This document shows, piece after piece, positions 34,567 through 43,794 of a stretch of 48,372 bases of DNA. The position numbers and the translations under genes are program-made. Each line of letters begins with the position of its first letter. Position 1 is the stretch's first letter. The stretch covers positions 1 to 48,372 of the forward strand of contig NZ_MARB01000030.1 in the NCBI RefSeq assembly GCF_001715975.1, read 5' to 3'. The DNA is from Candidatus Thiodiazotropha endolucinida. Lineage in GTDB: Bacteria > Pseudomonadota > Gammaproteobacteria > Chromatiales > Chromatiaceae. Below the pieces are notes generated by a model. It was not told the DNA's origin. It made no database searches and saw nothing but the letters and a program-made list of their open reading frames with translations.

Positions 34567-35546
34567 GCAACGGCCTCCTTGCTGACGGCCTTGCCCTCTA
34601 TCTGGTTCATCTTTTCAATGATCACCTCAGCCTGGCGAATGGATGCGGCATCGATCATGCGGCCATCGAGACTGACCGCGCCCAACCCTTCGGCTGCCGC
34701 CTTTTCCATTGCGTCCAAAACTCTTCTTGCCCGTTCGACCTCCTCCTCATCAGGGGTGAAAATCTGGTTGGCAAGCGGAACCTGTGAGGGGTGTATGGCC
34801 CACTTTCCCTCCCCCCCAAGGGCGGCGAATGACTTTGCCACAGCGAGATAGCCATCAGGATCGCTGATGTCACCGAACGGTCCGTCGATGGGTCTGAGTC
34901 CATAGGCGCGACAGGCAACGATCAAACGCGACATGGCGAAATGCCACTGGTTGCCCAGATAGGTCTTACGCTGTCCCTGGGCATTGGGATCACTGAGCAC
35001 ATGATAGTCGGGATTCACCCCGCCCATACTGATGGTTCTGGCCTGCGTTGAAGCGGCATAATCAGCGACACCGAACACCAGCGCCTCGAGGCGATCGGGA
35101 CAGCTTTGCGCAATCGCTTCCACATTCGCCATACCCATGGCGGTTTCGATCAAGGCATGCAGATTAATCGGCTTGAATCCCTTAGCCGCCTCAATCTGCT
35201 CCAGCAACAGGGCGACAAACTGCAGATCCGATGGTTGACCGACTTTCGGCACCAAGAGGGTATCCAGCTTATCCCCCGCCTGCTCAACCACATCGACGAT
35301 ATCGCGATAGCAAAAGTGTGAGTCCAAGCCATTGATCCTTACGGATACGGAGCACTTCGACCAATCGAGGCTATTGAGTGCATGAATGACATTCCGCCGT
35401 GCCTGTTCCTTGTCGGAAACGGCGACAGCATCTTCCAAATCGAGAAAGACCAGGTCAGCTCCTGCGTGCGGCGCCTTTTCAATCATCCGCATGTTACTGC
35501 CCGGCACAGCCAGTTCGCTCCGATGCAAGCGATTCTTATAGGCCAT
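34563..35546 (-). CDS. mcl: Malyl-CoA/citramalyl-CoA lyase (HpcH/HpaI, CitE-like)
   Basis: About 327 residues from the ATG at 35546 (MAYKNRLHRSELAVPGSN), which has GGAGGT upstream; a longer frame reaches 35645 without one. It has the family motifs ELAVPGSNMRM, LVFLDLEDAV with acidic metal ligands, VRINGLDSHFCYRD, HALIETAMGMANVEAI, EALVFGVADYAAS and KWAIHPSQVPLANQIF. The enzyme reversibly splits malyl-CoA (or beta-methylmalyl-CoA) to glyoxylate plus acetyl-CoA or propionyl-CoA. It heads an operon with a CoA-ligase pair that can load or unload malate. The symbol is given for the family; exact substrate preference is inferred. Confidence 0.85.
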   Translation of the reverse strand: MAYKNRLHRSELAVPGSNMRMIEKAPHAGADLVFLDLEDAVAVSDKEQARRNVIHALNSLDWSKCSVSVRINGLDSHFCYRDIVDVVEQAGDKLDTLLVPKVGQPSDLQFVALLLEQIEAAKGFKPINLHALIETAMGMANVEAIAQSCPDRLEALVFGVADYAASTQARTISMGGVNPDYHVLSDPNAQGQRKTYLGNQWHFAMSRLIVACRAYGLRPIDGPFGDISDPDGYLAVAKSFAALGGEGKWAIHPSQVPLANQIFTPDEEEVERARRVLDAMEKAAAEGLGAVSLDGRMIDAASIRQAEVIIEKMNQIEGKAVSKEAVA

Positions 35547-35946
35547 ATTAGGAATACCTCCGTGATTGTTGTACTTATCCTGAATTCGGAAGTCAGTCGG
35601 GAGCGCGCACAAGCGTCTGATCCGTTGAGCAATAGAAAATCTCACTCAGCCAAAGTGTTTGGCTATGATTTTTTATACACTACTAATCAATACCTTGTAC
35701 GTGGATTTCCCTCTGAATCCACAATTTCAGGTTTTTAATTTTTTATCTATTTCTGCCCGAGTGTGGATAACGATTTCTACAAACAGGGCAAGTATTTACC
35801 ACAGGAGGAGAACAAATGACAGATAAAGTTGTTTATACGTTCATGTAAACAACTGTTTATCAATGATATTTTATATTATACCCTTAATTAGGCAATGGTT
35901 GCCCCGGGGGATAAATGATAAGGAACGCGTTGCCCGTAAACAGGCC
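35547..35946. promoter_or_regulatory. AT-rich leader/promoter region upstream of the malyl-CoA lyase operon
   Basis: About 400 nt without a convincing gene. It holds a perfect 7-bp inverted repeat AGCCAAA/TTTGGCT (35648-35664) followed on the plus strand by a T run, a second dyad GTGGATT/AATCCAC (35701-35722), and a strong ribosome site ahead of a 10-codon frame MTDKVVYTFM with a hairpin (35828-35853). The dyads could be operators or terminators. Assignment is tentative. Confidence 0.4.
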
Positions 35947-35951
35947 CTAGG
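35938..35951 (-). repeat. Dispersed repeat copy at the stop of the unknown membrane protein gene
   Basis: Minus-strand CCTAGGGCCTGTTT; the TAG in it is the stop codon of the gene ending at 35947. Confidence 0.5.
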
Positions 35952-36456
35952 AATCCGACTCCAGCAGGGATACCCCTGGGCGGACTGTGATGAAGCGATA
36001 CGGTACCGAAATCAATCCCTTATGAGTGTCTATCAAGACTTGGGCTTCCCACTCCATGGCGTCCCAGACACACACGGGTAACATTGCCTGTCCGCTGAAA
36101 ACGCCATCGGCAACACGGCTCAATTTGGATCGATTGAAGCCCATATTCATATCCACACCACCGAAATCCACTTCGATACTCGTTGCACGGATGCCTGCGA
36201 GGTTGACCCGCAACTGCAGAGGTTTCACAACCGGGATATCTCTCGGCTCAATGGAGAAGGAGACACTGCCACCATCATTCAGTTGAGTCATACAGGCCCC
36301 GGCGCGCAGATCGCAAGTCGGATCGACAGCCGTCTTCAGTACCGTATTGGGAAATAGTATCGGCCATGTCTTGTAGAGCGCGACTAGACAGATAGCAGCG
36401 AATAGCGATCCCAGGAGAGCCCATAAAAGCGAATTGTGATTATTGGAGAGTTGCAA
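35947..36456 (-). CDS. Membrane-anchored periplasmic protein of unknown function
   Basis: 169 residues. One N-terminal membrane helix (LLWALLGSLFAAICLVALY) is followed by a soluble domain with three cysteines (CDLRAGACMTQL; LPVCVWDAMEWEAQVLID) and alternating beta-like segments, ending VPYRFITVRP. The overall shape recalls FixH/YtkA-like immunoglobulin-fold domains, but I cannot confirm this. It lies 76 nt from the prenyltransferase gene on the same strand. The stop TAG is within a CTAGGGCCTGTTT repeat copy. Confidence 0.65.
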   Translation of the reverse strand: MQLSNNHNSLLWALLGSLFAAICLVALYKTWPILFPNTVLKTAVDPTCDLRAGACMTQLNDGGSVSFSIEPRDIPVVKPLQLRVNLAGIRATSIEVDFGGVDMNMGFNRSKLSRVADGVFSGQAMLPVCVWDAMEWEAQVLIDTHKGLISVPYRFITVRPGVSLLESDS

Positions 36457-36532
36457 TTGTCGTTTCCCACCAGGCAGATTTAGATAAGATTTTCGACCAG
36501 AAATATTGATTACTTACACCAAGATACGTAAG

Positions 36533-37435
36533 TCAAATAATTACTATATCGGCCAATATGCCGAGAAAAATCAAAAGTGGAGTGACCAGGGTGAGTACGA
36601 CGTTTTTACCCAAGTAAGGTATCAAGTGTTTGATCTCACCCCGATACGCTCTGATGCCTTTAAAGACCTGATAGGCGATTCCGGCTGTGAGCAAACCAAT
36701 GAGCGCCGTAAAAGGCAGACGACCCAGCAACACACCCATAATAATCATCACATAGGCCAGGATACAGAATATCAGGAACAACCATGCACTCTTTTCCGTA
36801 CTCCAGGCGATGGCAAAGTTATCGCGACCCACACTGCGGTCAGCATCCACATCGGGTAGCTGGTTGAGAAGCAATAGATTGTTGACCAGAAAGAATGGAA
36901 CCATAGACAGCAACAATGCGGTGGAACTGTATTCAGCCGTCAAAGCATAGTAAGTACCGATCACCATCAAAGGCCCGAATCCCAAACCTGGCGCAACCAG
37001 TACCAGCACTCTGTTGCGATTGATCCAACTGGTATAGGTAACGATGATCAGTATGCCGAGAACACCTATCGGGACCAGCCCCCAACCTACATGCTGCAGA
37101 AGGTATATGCCACAGATCAGGGTTACAAAAAGAGATACCACCCCGATACCCAGCGCATAGGGTGCCAGGCGGGGTTGAATCACCAAGGTTCCGCTGCCGC
37201 CACTGAATGGCGTGCGATCTGTCTTGAAGTCGAGTCCCGACTGAAAATCCATATATTCATTGAGCGCGTTGACACTGATATGTGCCATTAAGGCACCCAG
37301 TAGCACGACAGCAAACAAGCCCCATGTCACACCGTGTTCACTCAACAGGACACTAGCCAAACCGAGTGACACACAGATGGGTGTCAGAATCAGAAAATTG
37401 GGTCTGGCAACGCCAATTACGGGAAACGGTATCAT
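36533..37435 (-). CDS. UbiA-family prenyltransferase (MenA-like)
   Basis: About 300 residues from the ATG at 37435 (MIPFPVIGVARPNFLILTP), with AGGA 7 nt upstream. It has about nine membrane helices and the Asp-rich motifs of UbiA enzymes: NALNEYMDFQSGLDFKTD and LNQLPDVDADRSVGRDN. Such enzymes attach isoprenoid chains to aromatic acceptors (quinone or heme O synthesis). The loop sequences look closer to MenA than to UbiA or CyoE, but the acceptor cannot be fixed. No other quinone gene adjoins. Confidence 0.82.
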   Translation of the reverse strand: MIPFPVIGVARPNFLILTPICVSLGLASVLLSEHGVTWGLFAVVLLGALMAHISVNALNEYMDFQSGLDFKTDRTPFSGGSGTLVIQPRLAPYALGIGVVSLFVTLICGIYLLQHVGWGLVPIGVLGILIIVTYTSWINRNRVLVLVAPGLGFGPLMVIGTYYALTAEYSSTALLLSMVPFFLVNNLLLLNQLPDVDADRSVGRDNFAIAWSTEKSAWLFLIFCILAYVMIIMGVLLGRLPFTALIGLLTAGIAYQVFKGIRAYRGEIKHLIPYLGKNVVLTLVTPLLIFLGILADIVII

Positions 37436-37695
37436 CGGTTGTCCTGAGTCATAAGCTGTCGAGCCACACAGACTACTGTAAATCACTGAAGCAATAAAAC
37501 AGCAAATATCCCAGGATAGCCAATAATCGCGGTACGAATGAAATCCAATCAACCACTAACCCGGCAACAAAATAGACCTGGGGAGAACCGGGCCCCAACA
37601 GTAGATCCCTGCCGCCGGGGCCTGATTGCAGGCGTGGAAGGCAATATATCTGGAACCGACATGTGGTCAGCGCTCCCCAGTCGCACACCACACTA

Positions 37696-39786
37696 TCAGA
37701 ACTTCACCGAACCTCTCAGCCAAACTTCGCGGCCAGGTTCGTTGACCTGGATGGCCTCCGGATTGAAGGGGTCCACATTGGCTCTGTTGACGTGATAGGC
37801 GAAACGCTTATCCAACAGATTGTCGACACCAAAGCGGATTGAGCTGTTCTTCGACAATGCATATCTGTTGTGCAGGTCGATCACGCCCCAGCCCGGGGTC
37901 TCCTGCACGTCTTGTCCACTGCCGTTCTCGAGATCGGCGCGTGTCTGTTTTGCATTTGCCCGCACACTACCCCCCAGCTCCCAATCGCCGCTGGCGTAGT
38001 CCAGACTGACGGTCGCCTCGAGGGGTGCTATTTGAGCAATGAGTCTGTCGTCGGTACTGTTTTCAGCCCTGACATAGGCCAGGCTCGCACTGGTCTTCAG
38101 ACTATTGGAGAGGCGATACCCTGCTTGCCATTCGATACCGTAGAATTCAGCATCCACATTGCGATAGATATTCGCGGTGCCATTCGCAACCAGGATGCCG
38201 TCCTGCCCTCTGGCCTTGTCTCTCAGGATATAGTCAGAGACATCGTTGTAATAGAGCGTGATATCGGTATCGAGTCCCGCGTTCTGCCACTTGTAACCCA
38301 CTTCAAGCTGATGGTGCTTTTCCGCTTCCAGCTCGGGATTACCGACCCAGCTGGAATCCATACCGGTCATCATGTTGCGCGAGAAACTGGCAAGATAGCG
38401 TTCTGTCGCATCCGCGGTTCTGACACTGCGGCTGAAACCGGCGAAGAGTGAACCGTCACCCAGCGTATGTTCATAGTGGATAAAACCACCCACATTGTTT
38501 TCCGTCTGCTCGTCCGATGTCTCGGCATAGTAGGCAGCGTACAGGTTGTTGGGTGTCGGACTCGGACCCAGATCGGGCTTCTCATCTCCCCGTGAGATCG
38601 AGGCATCGATCCGGTCATAACGCATTCCGAGCTTCAGCAGATTCTCCTCTCCCAACGGCATGGCCAGTTCTGCAAACAACCCTGTCTGTTCAAGTTCTGC
38701 GCCTGGCCACATTATCGATTGCAAAGTGGTCGGCTGCGCCATCATCGGCATGCCGGAGAAGCGGTCCGCATCGCGCTCGTTGTTTTGGTAGTCGATACCG
38801 ATAGTCAGGTTACTGCCACCCACCATGATATCGCCATAGAGGCGTCCACCCGCAGTGTCCGACGTAGCCGGCACCCCCATGAGCATGGGTGCGCTCAACT
38901 CACGCAGCGAGAAATTGTCCATCAAGTGGTCCACCTGGCTTGAATAGATCTCGGCCCTGATCCCGGCAAAGGGTCCCAAACCATCGCTCTGCTGGTATTT
39001 GAAACGAATGTTGTCGGCATCACTCTTGGGTGAATCCATACCCGCGCCGGCAAACAGAGTATCGTCTTCCCGAGTCGCCTCGAAATTGAGTTCCAGGCGT
39101 TTGTCCTGATCGGGCATATAACCCAATATCAGATTTCCGCTTCGGTTTTCGTAGGCGGAGCGCACCTCATTGCCGTCGCCATCCTCATAGTTGTCGGCAT
39201 CCTTATAACCGAGCACACCCCGTATATAGCCGGTTTCAGAACCCGCGGCGATGTCGGCAGAGAACTCCTTGGTCTTTGAATTGCCCTTGTAACCGGCATC
39301 CACCTCACCCAGATAAGACTTGCCATCTTTGAAGCGGGGCGGCTGGCGTTCGAACAGTACCGTACCGCCACTGCCGCCACCGCCGTAGATGACCGTCTGA
39401 GAGCCTTTGATCACAGTCACACTGTCATAGCTCTCCAGAGCGGAATAGGCTGTCGGTGGATCCATGCGGTTGGGACAACCGCCATGAATGTAGGCACCGT
39501 CGAGAATGATGTTGAGTCGATTCTGGCTCTGACCGCGAATCACCGGATCGATGCCGTGTCCCCCCATACGAATACCCGAGACACCATTGATATCACGCAG
39601 AAAATCACCGCCATCCGCTGGCAGCCCCTGTGAACTGTCGTCCAACTGTGTCCTGGTCACAGCAGGCGTCGTATCGGCTTTGCCTTCAACATAGATTTCG
39701 CCGAGTTTTTCCGCCTGCTCTTCAGCATGCAGGCAGGATGTGGCCAACAGGGAGCTGATTGCTAAGGATAGAGCTCTGAGTCGCAT
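37696..39786 (-). CDS. TonB-dependent copper receptor (OprC/NosA family)
   Basis: A 696-residue outer-membrane protein. A signal peptide (residues 1-21) is followed by a plug domain with GHGIDPVIRGQSQNRLNIIL and YDSVTVIKGSQTVIYGGGG, then a 22-strand-type barrel ending in the aromatic C terminus VWLRGSVKF. The motif C104-P-N-R-M108 matches the CxxxM copper site described for OprC, and a Met-rich loop (SGMPMMAQ) follows. It probably imports copper under limitation. It stands as a single gene with a divergent glcD. Confidence 0.9.
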   Translation of the reverse strand: MRLRALSLAISSLLATSCLHAEEQAEKLGEIYVEGKADTTPAVTRTQLDDSSQGLPADGGDFLRDINGVSGIRMGGHGIDPVIRGQSQNRLNIILDGAYIHGGCPNRMDPPTAYSALESYDSVTVIKGSQTVIYGGGGSGGTVLFERQPPRFKDGKSYLGEVDAGYKGNSKTKEFSADIAAGSETGYIRGVLGYKDADNYEDGDGNEVRSAYENRSGNLILGYMPDQDKRLELNFEATREDDTLFAGAGMDSPKSDADNIRFKYQQSDGLGPFAGIRAEIYSSQVDHLMDNFSLRELSAPMLMGVPATSDTAGGRLYGDIMVGGSNLTIGIDYQNNERDADRFSGMPMMAQPTTLQSIMWPGAELEQTGLFAELAMPLGEENLLKLGMRYDRIDASISRGDEKPDLGPSPTPNNLYAAYYAETSDEQTENNVGGFIHYEHTLGDGSLFAGFSRSVRTADATERYLASFSRNMMTGMDSSWVGNPELEAEKHHQLEVGYKWQNAGLDTDITLYYNDVSDYILRDKARGQDGILVANGTANIYRNVDAEFYGIEWQAGYRLSNSLKTSASLAYVRAENSTDDRLIAQIAPLEATVSLDYASGDWELGGSVRANAKQTRADLENGSGQDVQETPGWGVIDLHNRYALSKNSSIRFGVDNLLDKRFAYHVNRANVDPFNPEAIQVNEPGREVWLRGSVKF

Positions 39787-40107
39787 CGATTTACCTCATT
39801 TTTTCGTTATCAAATCCAGTTGAGAAGAGCAAATATCGGTCCATTGAGCTAACAGATTGATTTATAAAATGAAGAAGGAAACCGAGCTGGGATTCTTAAG
39901 ACTAAATCATGGGATATGACGCACACACCATGGTATATGCCGTAGATGAATCTGCCGTTGACTGGGATATATTTGAAACCCCGTTTGCACGCTGTATCTC
40001 CAATTGCAGTGCACAGCCTTCAGGCGCGTACGGACATTTACACTTACAAGATCCATGTTTTTCTCATCTGGTGTAACCTATAAGCTGCATCCATCCGAGG
40101 TAACCCA
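39787..40107. promoter_or_regulatory. Divergent intergenic region between the copper receptor and glcD
   Basis: About 320 nt without a plausible gene, containing the start regions of both divergent genes. I could not assign -35/-10 boxes with confidence. No Fur-like 19-bp dyad was obvious. GAGGTAA lies just before the glcD ATG. Confidence 0.45.
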
Positions 40108-41565
40108 ATGCATGATCGTCTGACCCTGGCCAGGGAATTCCAAAAGATGCTGCCCGCAGAGTGCGTCATCTATCGCGAGGAGGAGCTGATCCCCTATGAG
40201 TGCGATGGCCTCTCCGCCTATCGCAAGGTGCCCCTGATCGTACTGCTGCCCTATACCGCCGAGCAGGTCGAGGAGATTCTTAGATTCTGCCACCGGCAAC
40301 AGATTCCCGTGGTGGCTCGGGGAGCGGGCACCGGACTCTCGGGCGGCGCCCTGCCTCACGAAGAGGGCGTATTGCTAAGCCTCGCCAGGCTCAACCGAAT
40401 CCTGGAGATCGACAACGATAATATGCAGGCGCGGGTACAGCCCGGGGTACGCAATCTTGCGGTCAGCGAAGCGGCCAAACCCTACGGCCTCTACTACGCC
40501 CCCGACCCCTCCTCACAGATCGCCTGTTCCATCGGCGGCAATGTGGCGGAAAATGCCGGTGGTGTGCACTGCCTGAAATATGGCCTGACCCTGCACAATG
40601 TATTACAGGTCACCCTCATCACTATCGACGGCGAAAAGATCACCCTGGGTGCCGGCAGCCTCGATGCACCCGGTCTCGACCTGCTGACCCTGATCACCGG
40701 CTCGGAAGGGATGCTGGGTGTGGTGGTGGAGGTCCTGGTGAAGCTGCTGCCGATACCGGAGCGGCAACAGGTCGTACTCGCCGCTTTCGATGATATCGAA
40801 ACCGCGGGCAATGCAGTGGCGCAGGTCATCGCCAAGGGGATTCTGCCCGCCGGGCTGGAGATGATGGACAATCTGTCGATTCGCGCCTCGGAAGACTTCG
40901 TGCATGCCGGTTATCCCACCGAGGCGGCCGCGATCCTGCTGTGTGAAGTGGATGGAGTGGATGCCGAGGTCTCGGAAGAGATCATGCGGGTTAGAGAGAT
41001 CCTGAAACAGTCGGGGGCAACCGAGGTAAGGACGGCGATGGACGAGCAGGAACGGATCAGGTTCTGGGCAGGCAGAAAGAACGCCTTCCCCGCGGTGGGG
41101 CGCCTCTCCCCCGACTACTACTGCATGGACGGTACCATCCCCCGCCATCATTTGGGCAAGGTGTTGAAGATGATCGATGAGATGTCGCAACGTTACGGAT
41201 TGCGCTGCGCCAATGTGTTCCACGCCGGCGACGGCAACCTGCACCCGTTGATCCTCTACGACGCCAATAACCCGGGCGAGTTGGAGCAGGCAGAGGCCTT
41301 CGGTGGCGAGATACTCGAGCTGTGTGTCGCTGTCGGCGGCACCATCACCGGTGAGCATGGTGTCGGCCTGGAAAAGATCAATCAGATGTGCGCCCAGTTC
41401 CGGGATGAAGAGCTGGAGACCTTCCATGCGGTAAAAAGGGTGTTCGACCCCCTTACCCTGCTCAATCCTGGGAAAGCGATTCCAACCTTGAACCGATGCG
41501 CCGAATTCGGCGCCATGCATGTACATGCGGGAAAACTCCGTTTCCCCGAGCTGGAGCGCTTTTGA
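40108..41565 (+). CDS. glcD: Glycolate oxidase subunit GlcD (FAD-linked oxidase)
   Basis: A 485-residue flavoprotein. The FAD-binding PCMH domain contains VVARGAGTGLSGGALPHEEG and GLYYAPDPSSQIACSIGGNV; the C-terminal cap contains NVFHAGDGNLHPLILYD and GTITGEHGVGLEKI. GlcD oxidises glycolate (or D-lactate) to glyoxylate (or pyruvate) and passes electrons through GlcF to the quinone pool. The stop overlaps the glcE start (TGATG). It is intact and of typical length. Confidence 0.93.
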   Translation: MHDRLTLAREFQKMLPAECVIYREEELIPYECDGLSAYRKVPLIVLLPYTAEQVEEILRFCHRQQIPVVARGAGTGLSGGALPHEEGVLLSLARLNRILEIDNDNMQARVQPGVRNLAVSEAAKPYGLYYAPDPSSQIACSIGGNVAENAGGVHCLKYGLTLHNVLQVTLITIDGEKITLGAGSLDAPGLDLLTLITGSEGMLGVVVEVLVKLLPIPERQQVVLAAFDDIETAGNAVAQVIAKGILPAGLEMMDNLSIRASEDFVHAGYPTEAAAILLCEVDGVDAEVSEEIMRVREILKQSGATEVRTAMDEQERIRFWAGRKNAFPAVGRLSPDYYCMDGTIPRHHLGKVLKMIDEMSQRYGLRCANVFHAGDGNLHPLILYDANNPGELEQAEAFGGEILELCVAVGGTITGEHGVGLEKINQMCAQFRDEELETFHAVKRVFDPLTLLNPGKAIPTLNRCAEFGAMHVHAGKLRFPELERF

Positions 41566-42632
41566 TGAGCAACGACCGCGACTTCAGTCAATCGCTGCAA
41601 TCGGCTGTCAAGGATGCCGCCCATGACGTCCGTCCCCTGCAACTGATGGGGCACGGCAGCAAATCGTTTTATGGCCGTGAACTGGCCGGTGAGCCCCTGT
41701 CGCTTGCGGAGCATCGCGGTATCATCAGCTACGAACCCACGGAACTGGTCATCACGGCGCGAGCCGGAACACCCTTGCAGGAGATTGAGGATACGTTACT
41801 GGAGAAGGGACAGATGCTCTCCTTCGAACCGCCCCGTTTCGACGGCAAAGGCACCATCGGCGGCGCCATCGCGGCAGGGCTCAGTGGTCCGCGTCGTCCC
41901 TGGGGCGGTTCACCCAGGGATCAGCTGCTGGGTATCAAGCTACTCGACGGACAGGGCCAGATACTGAAGTTCGGCGGCCAGGTGATGAAAAATGTGGCCG
42001 GCTACGATCTCTCGCGCCTGATGGCGGGGGCGATGGGCACCCTGGGTATCCTGCTCGAGGCGTCGATCAAGGTATTGCCCAAACCCATGCAAGAACACAC
42101 CCTCACTTTCTCGGCGGAGCAGCCCACGGCCTGGGCACTGCTGCACAAAATGCTGATCGAGGGTGTACCCATCACCGCCACCTACAGCCTTGACAACAAT
42201 CACAAGGTGCGTATTGCCTGCTCTCAGCAGCGCCTGGGGGAGATCAAGACCCGTTACGGACTCGAGCCCAGTGACAAGCCCCAAAGCGGATTTTGGCAGG
42301 GCCTGCGGGATCAGCAACACGACTACTTCAAGCAGCAAAGCCCGCTCTGGCGTCTCTCTCTACCACCTGCGGCAAAACTCGATATCGAGGGTCGGATACT
42401 ATACGAATGGTCCGGCGGTTTACGCTGGCTGGCCACAGACCGGCCTGCGCGGGAGATACGTTCATTGGTGGAAAAAGAGTCGGGACATGCCATACTTTTT
42501 CGCAATGGAGATCGCAGGGGGGAAATGTTTCATCCGCTACATCCGCGGATTAGCGTCATTCAAAAACAGCTGAAACAGGTTTTTGACCCGCAGGGGATAT
42601 TCAATCCAGGCAGACACTATGAAGACTACTGA
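41565..42632 (+). CDS. glcE: Glycolate oxidase subunit GlcE
   Basis: A 355-residue FAD-binding subunit starting MSNDRDFSQSLQSAVKDAA. The FAD domain includes LVITARAGTPLQEIEDTL, GKGTIGGAIAAGLSGPRRPW and MKNVAGYDLSRLMAGAMGTL. The C-terminal end is FNPGRHYEDY. GlcE supports GlcD in the glycolate dehydrogenase complex. In most genomes glcF, a 4Fe-4S subunit, follows directly. Here only small unrelated frames follow, so glcF must lie elsewhere or be replaced. Confidence 0.92.
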   Translation: MSNDRDFSQSLQSAVKDAAHDVRPLQLMGHGSKSFYGRELAGEPLSLAEHRGIISYEPTELVITARAGTPLQEIEDTLLEKGQMLSFEPPRFDGKGTIGGAIAAGLSGPRRPWGGSPRDQLLGIKLLDGQGQILKFGGQVMKNVAGYDLSRLMAGAMGTLGILLEASIKVLPKPMQEHTLTFSAEQPTAWALLHKMLIEGVPITATYSLDNNHKVRIACSQQRLGEIKTRYGLEPSDKPQSGFWQGLRDQQHDYFKQQSPLWRLSLPPAAKLDIEGRILYEWSGGLRWLATDRPAREIRSLVEKESGHAILFRNGDRRGEMFHPLHPRISVIQKQLKQVFDPQGIFNPGRHYEDY

Positions 42633-42705
42633 AGCGCCATGCATGTTCTCTTGCCTGTCGGATTTCACACATATTTCCGCCCTCTGTCGAGCCCAATGAG
42701 GATTC

Positions 42706-42987
42706 ATGCCCACTCTTCTCAAAACAACCCTCATGTTTACGGTGCTCTGCTGGCTTCACCCTGCACAGGCCTTTTTCTGCATTTCATTCGGCGGAAACGG
42801 AAAGACAAAAACGCATCCTTCGTATCGACAACACTATTACCGTCCTCCCCCACCACTGCTGCTTGCGCCACCAGTCACCGCCCAGCCACGGCTTGAACCG
42901 GCACAGCCGCTACCGGCAATCGCTCCAGTAGAGGAAGAGCCGGTAATCATTCAGGGTTACCGCTTCAGACCGCTGCCGCAGGAGTGA
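42706..42987 (+). CDS. Small exported proline-rich protein
   Basis: 93 residues: signal peptide (MPTLLKTTLMFTVLCWLHPAQA), a short Gly/Lys segment, a tyrosine/proline run (YRQHYYRPPPPLLLAPP) and a Pro/Glu tail ending VIIQGYRFRPLPQE. AGGA lies a few nt before the ATG. I recognise no family; it is probably periplasmic or surface-exposed and disordered. Confidence 0.6.
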   Translation: MPTLLKTTLMFTVLCWLHPAQAFFCISFGGNGKTKTHPSYRQHYYRPPPPLLLAPPVTAQPRLEPAQPLPAIAPVEEEPVIIQGYRFRPLPQE

Positions 42988-43091
42988 CAAATCGAGATGC
43001 AGATACCGGCGACCTATCGTCATTAATAGCTATATTGGAGAGCAGCCTCCTGAAGTCCATCCCTGAATCATGCGTGCGATAAGCCTGACAC

Positions 43092-43547
43092 CTATTGCTT
43101 GGGCTTGGGTCGCGCCGCCTGCATACAGCCCTGCATCTGATCCACCGTGCTGCTTTCAGTGAAGCACTTCTGCATGGCGGTACCGATCATGATCGATCGT
43201 TCCAGGAACTTCATCATGTTCTTCTTGGCCTCCGGTGTAAACTTGATATCCTTCGGAGTTTTCGTCGGTTGTTGCTGTCCCTTCGGCACGCCGGGCACCG
43301 GCCCCAAGCGCTCTTTTATCTCCTTCTCCATGGCGGTCATGATCTCTGCACACTTCTCGAACGCTGCCTGATCGTTTGCCGTTTCCAGGCAACTCTTGGT
43401 CTGCTTCATGGCGGGAATGCTCTTCGCCATCATCGGCAGCATCTTCTCCTTCGACTGCTCAAAGAACTGCTGCTGGTCTATTTGCCCGCCAGGTGGTTGG
43501 GCCAGCGCCAGTGACGGCAAGAGCAATAATAATCGGCACCACTTCAT
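43092..43547 (-). CDS. Small exported protein of unknown function with paired cysteines
   Basis: About 151 residues from the ATG at 43547 (MKWCRLLLLLPSLALAQPP), with GAGGAG 7 nt upstream; the longer frame to 43574 has none. After the signal peptide come helical segments rich in Met, Lys and Gln and four Cys in two C-x10-12-C-like pairs (SCLETANDQAAFEKCAEIM and KCFTESSTVDQMQGCMQAA). This twin pattern suggests an alpha-helical, disulfide-linked hairpin. Function is unknown. Confidence 0.7.
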   Translation of the reverse strand: MKWCRLLLLLPSLALAQPPGGQIDQQQFFEQSKEKMLPMMAKSIPAMKQTKSCLETANDQAAFEKCAEIMTAMEKEIKERLGPVPGVPKGQQQPTKTPKDIKFTPEAKKNMMKFLERSIMIGTAMQKCFTESSTVDQMQGCMQAARPKPKQ

Positions 43548-43794
43548 GCAAAATCTCCTCACGCTATCTGTCATTTTCGGATTTGTTATTTCAGATCACG
43601 ACCATACCGCAATCGGGGTGGTTGAAACAGTCTCGGATCCAGGTGGAGCGGGTTTTTTGCAGATTCCCGGCTATCTCGCACCCTCTTGATGAAGCGGAGT
43701 GAGCATGTTGCTCAATAACCCTGATTCTGATGGCTGTTTTTTGCTACACGAGCCGTTAGAATCCCGATCTGCACAACCATTGTAGGAGATCTCC

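Noticed and set aside
42614-42700. Short frame starting MKTTEAPCMF as a glcF remnant
   Set aside because: It has neither the CxxCxxC cluster spacing nor any stretch resembling the GlcF N terminus, and it ends after 26 codons.
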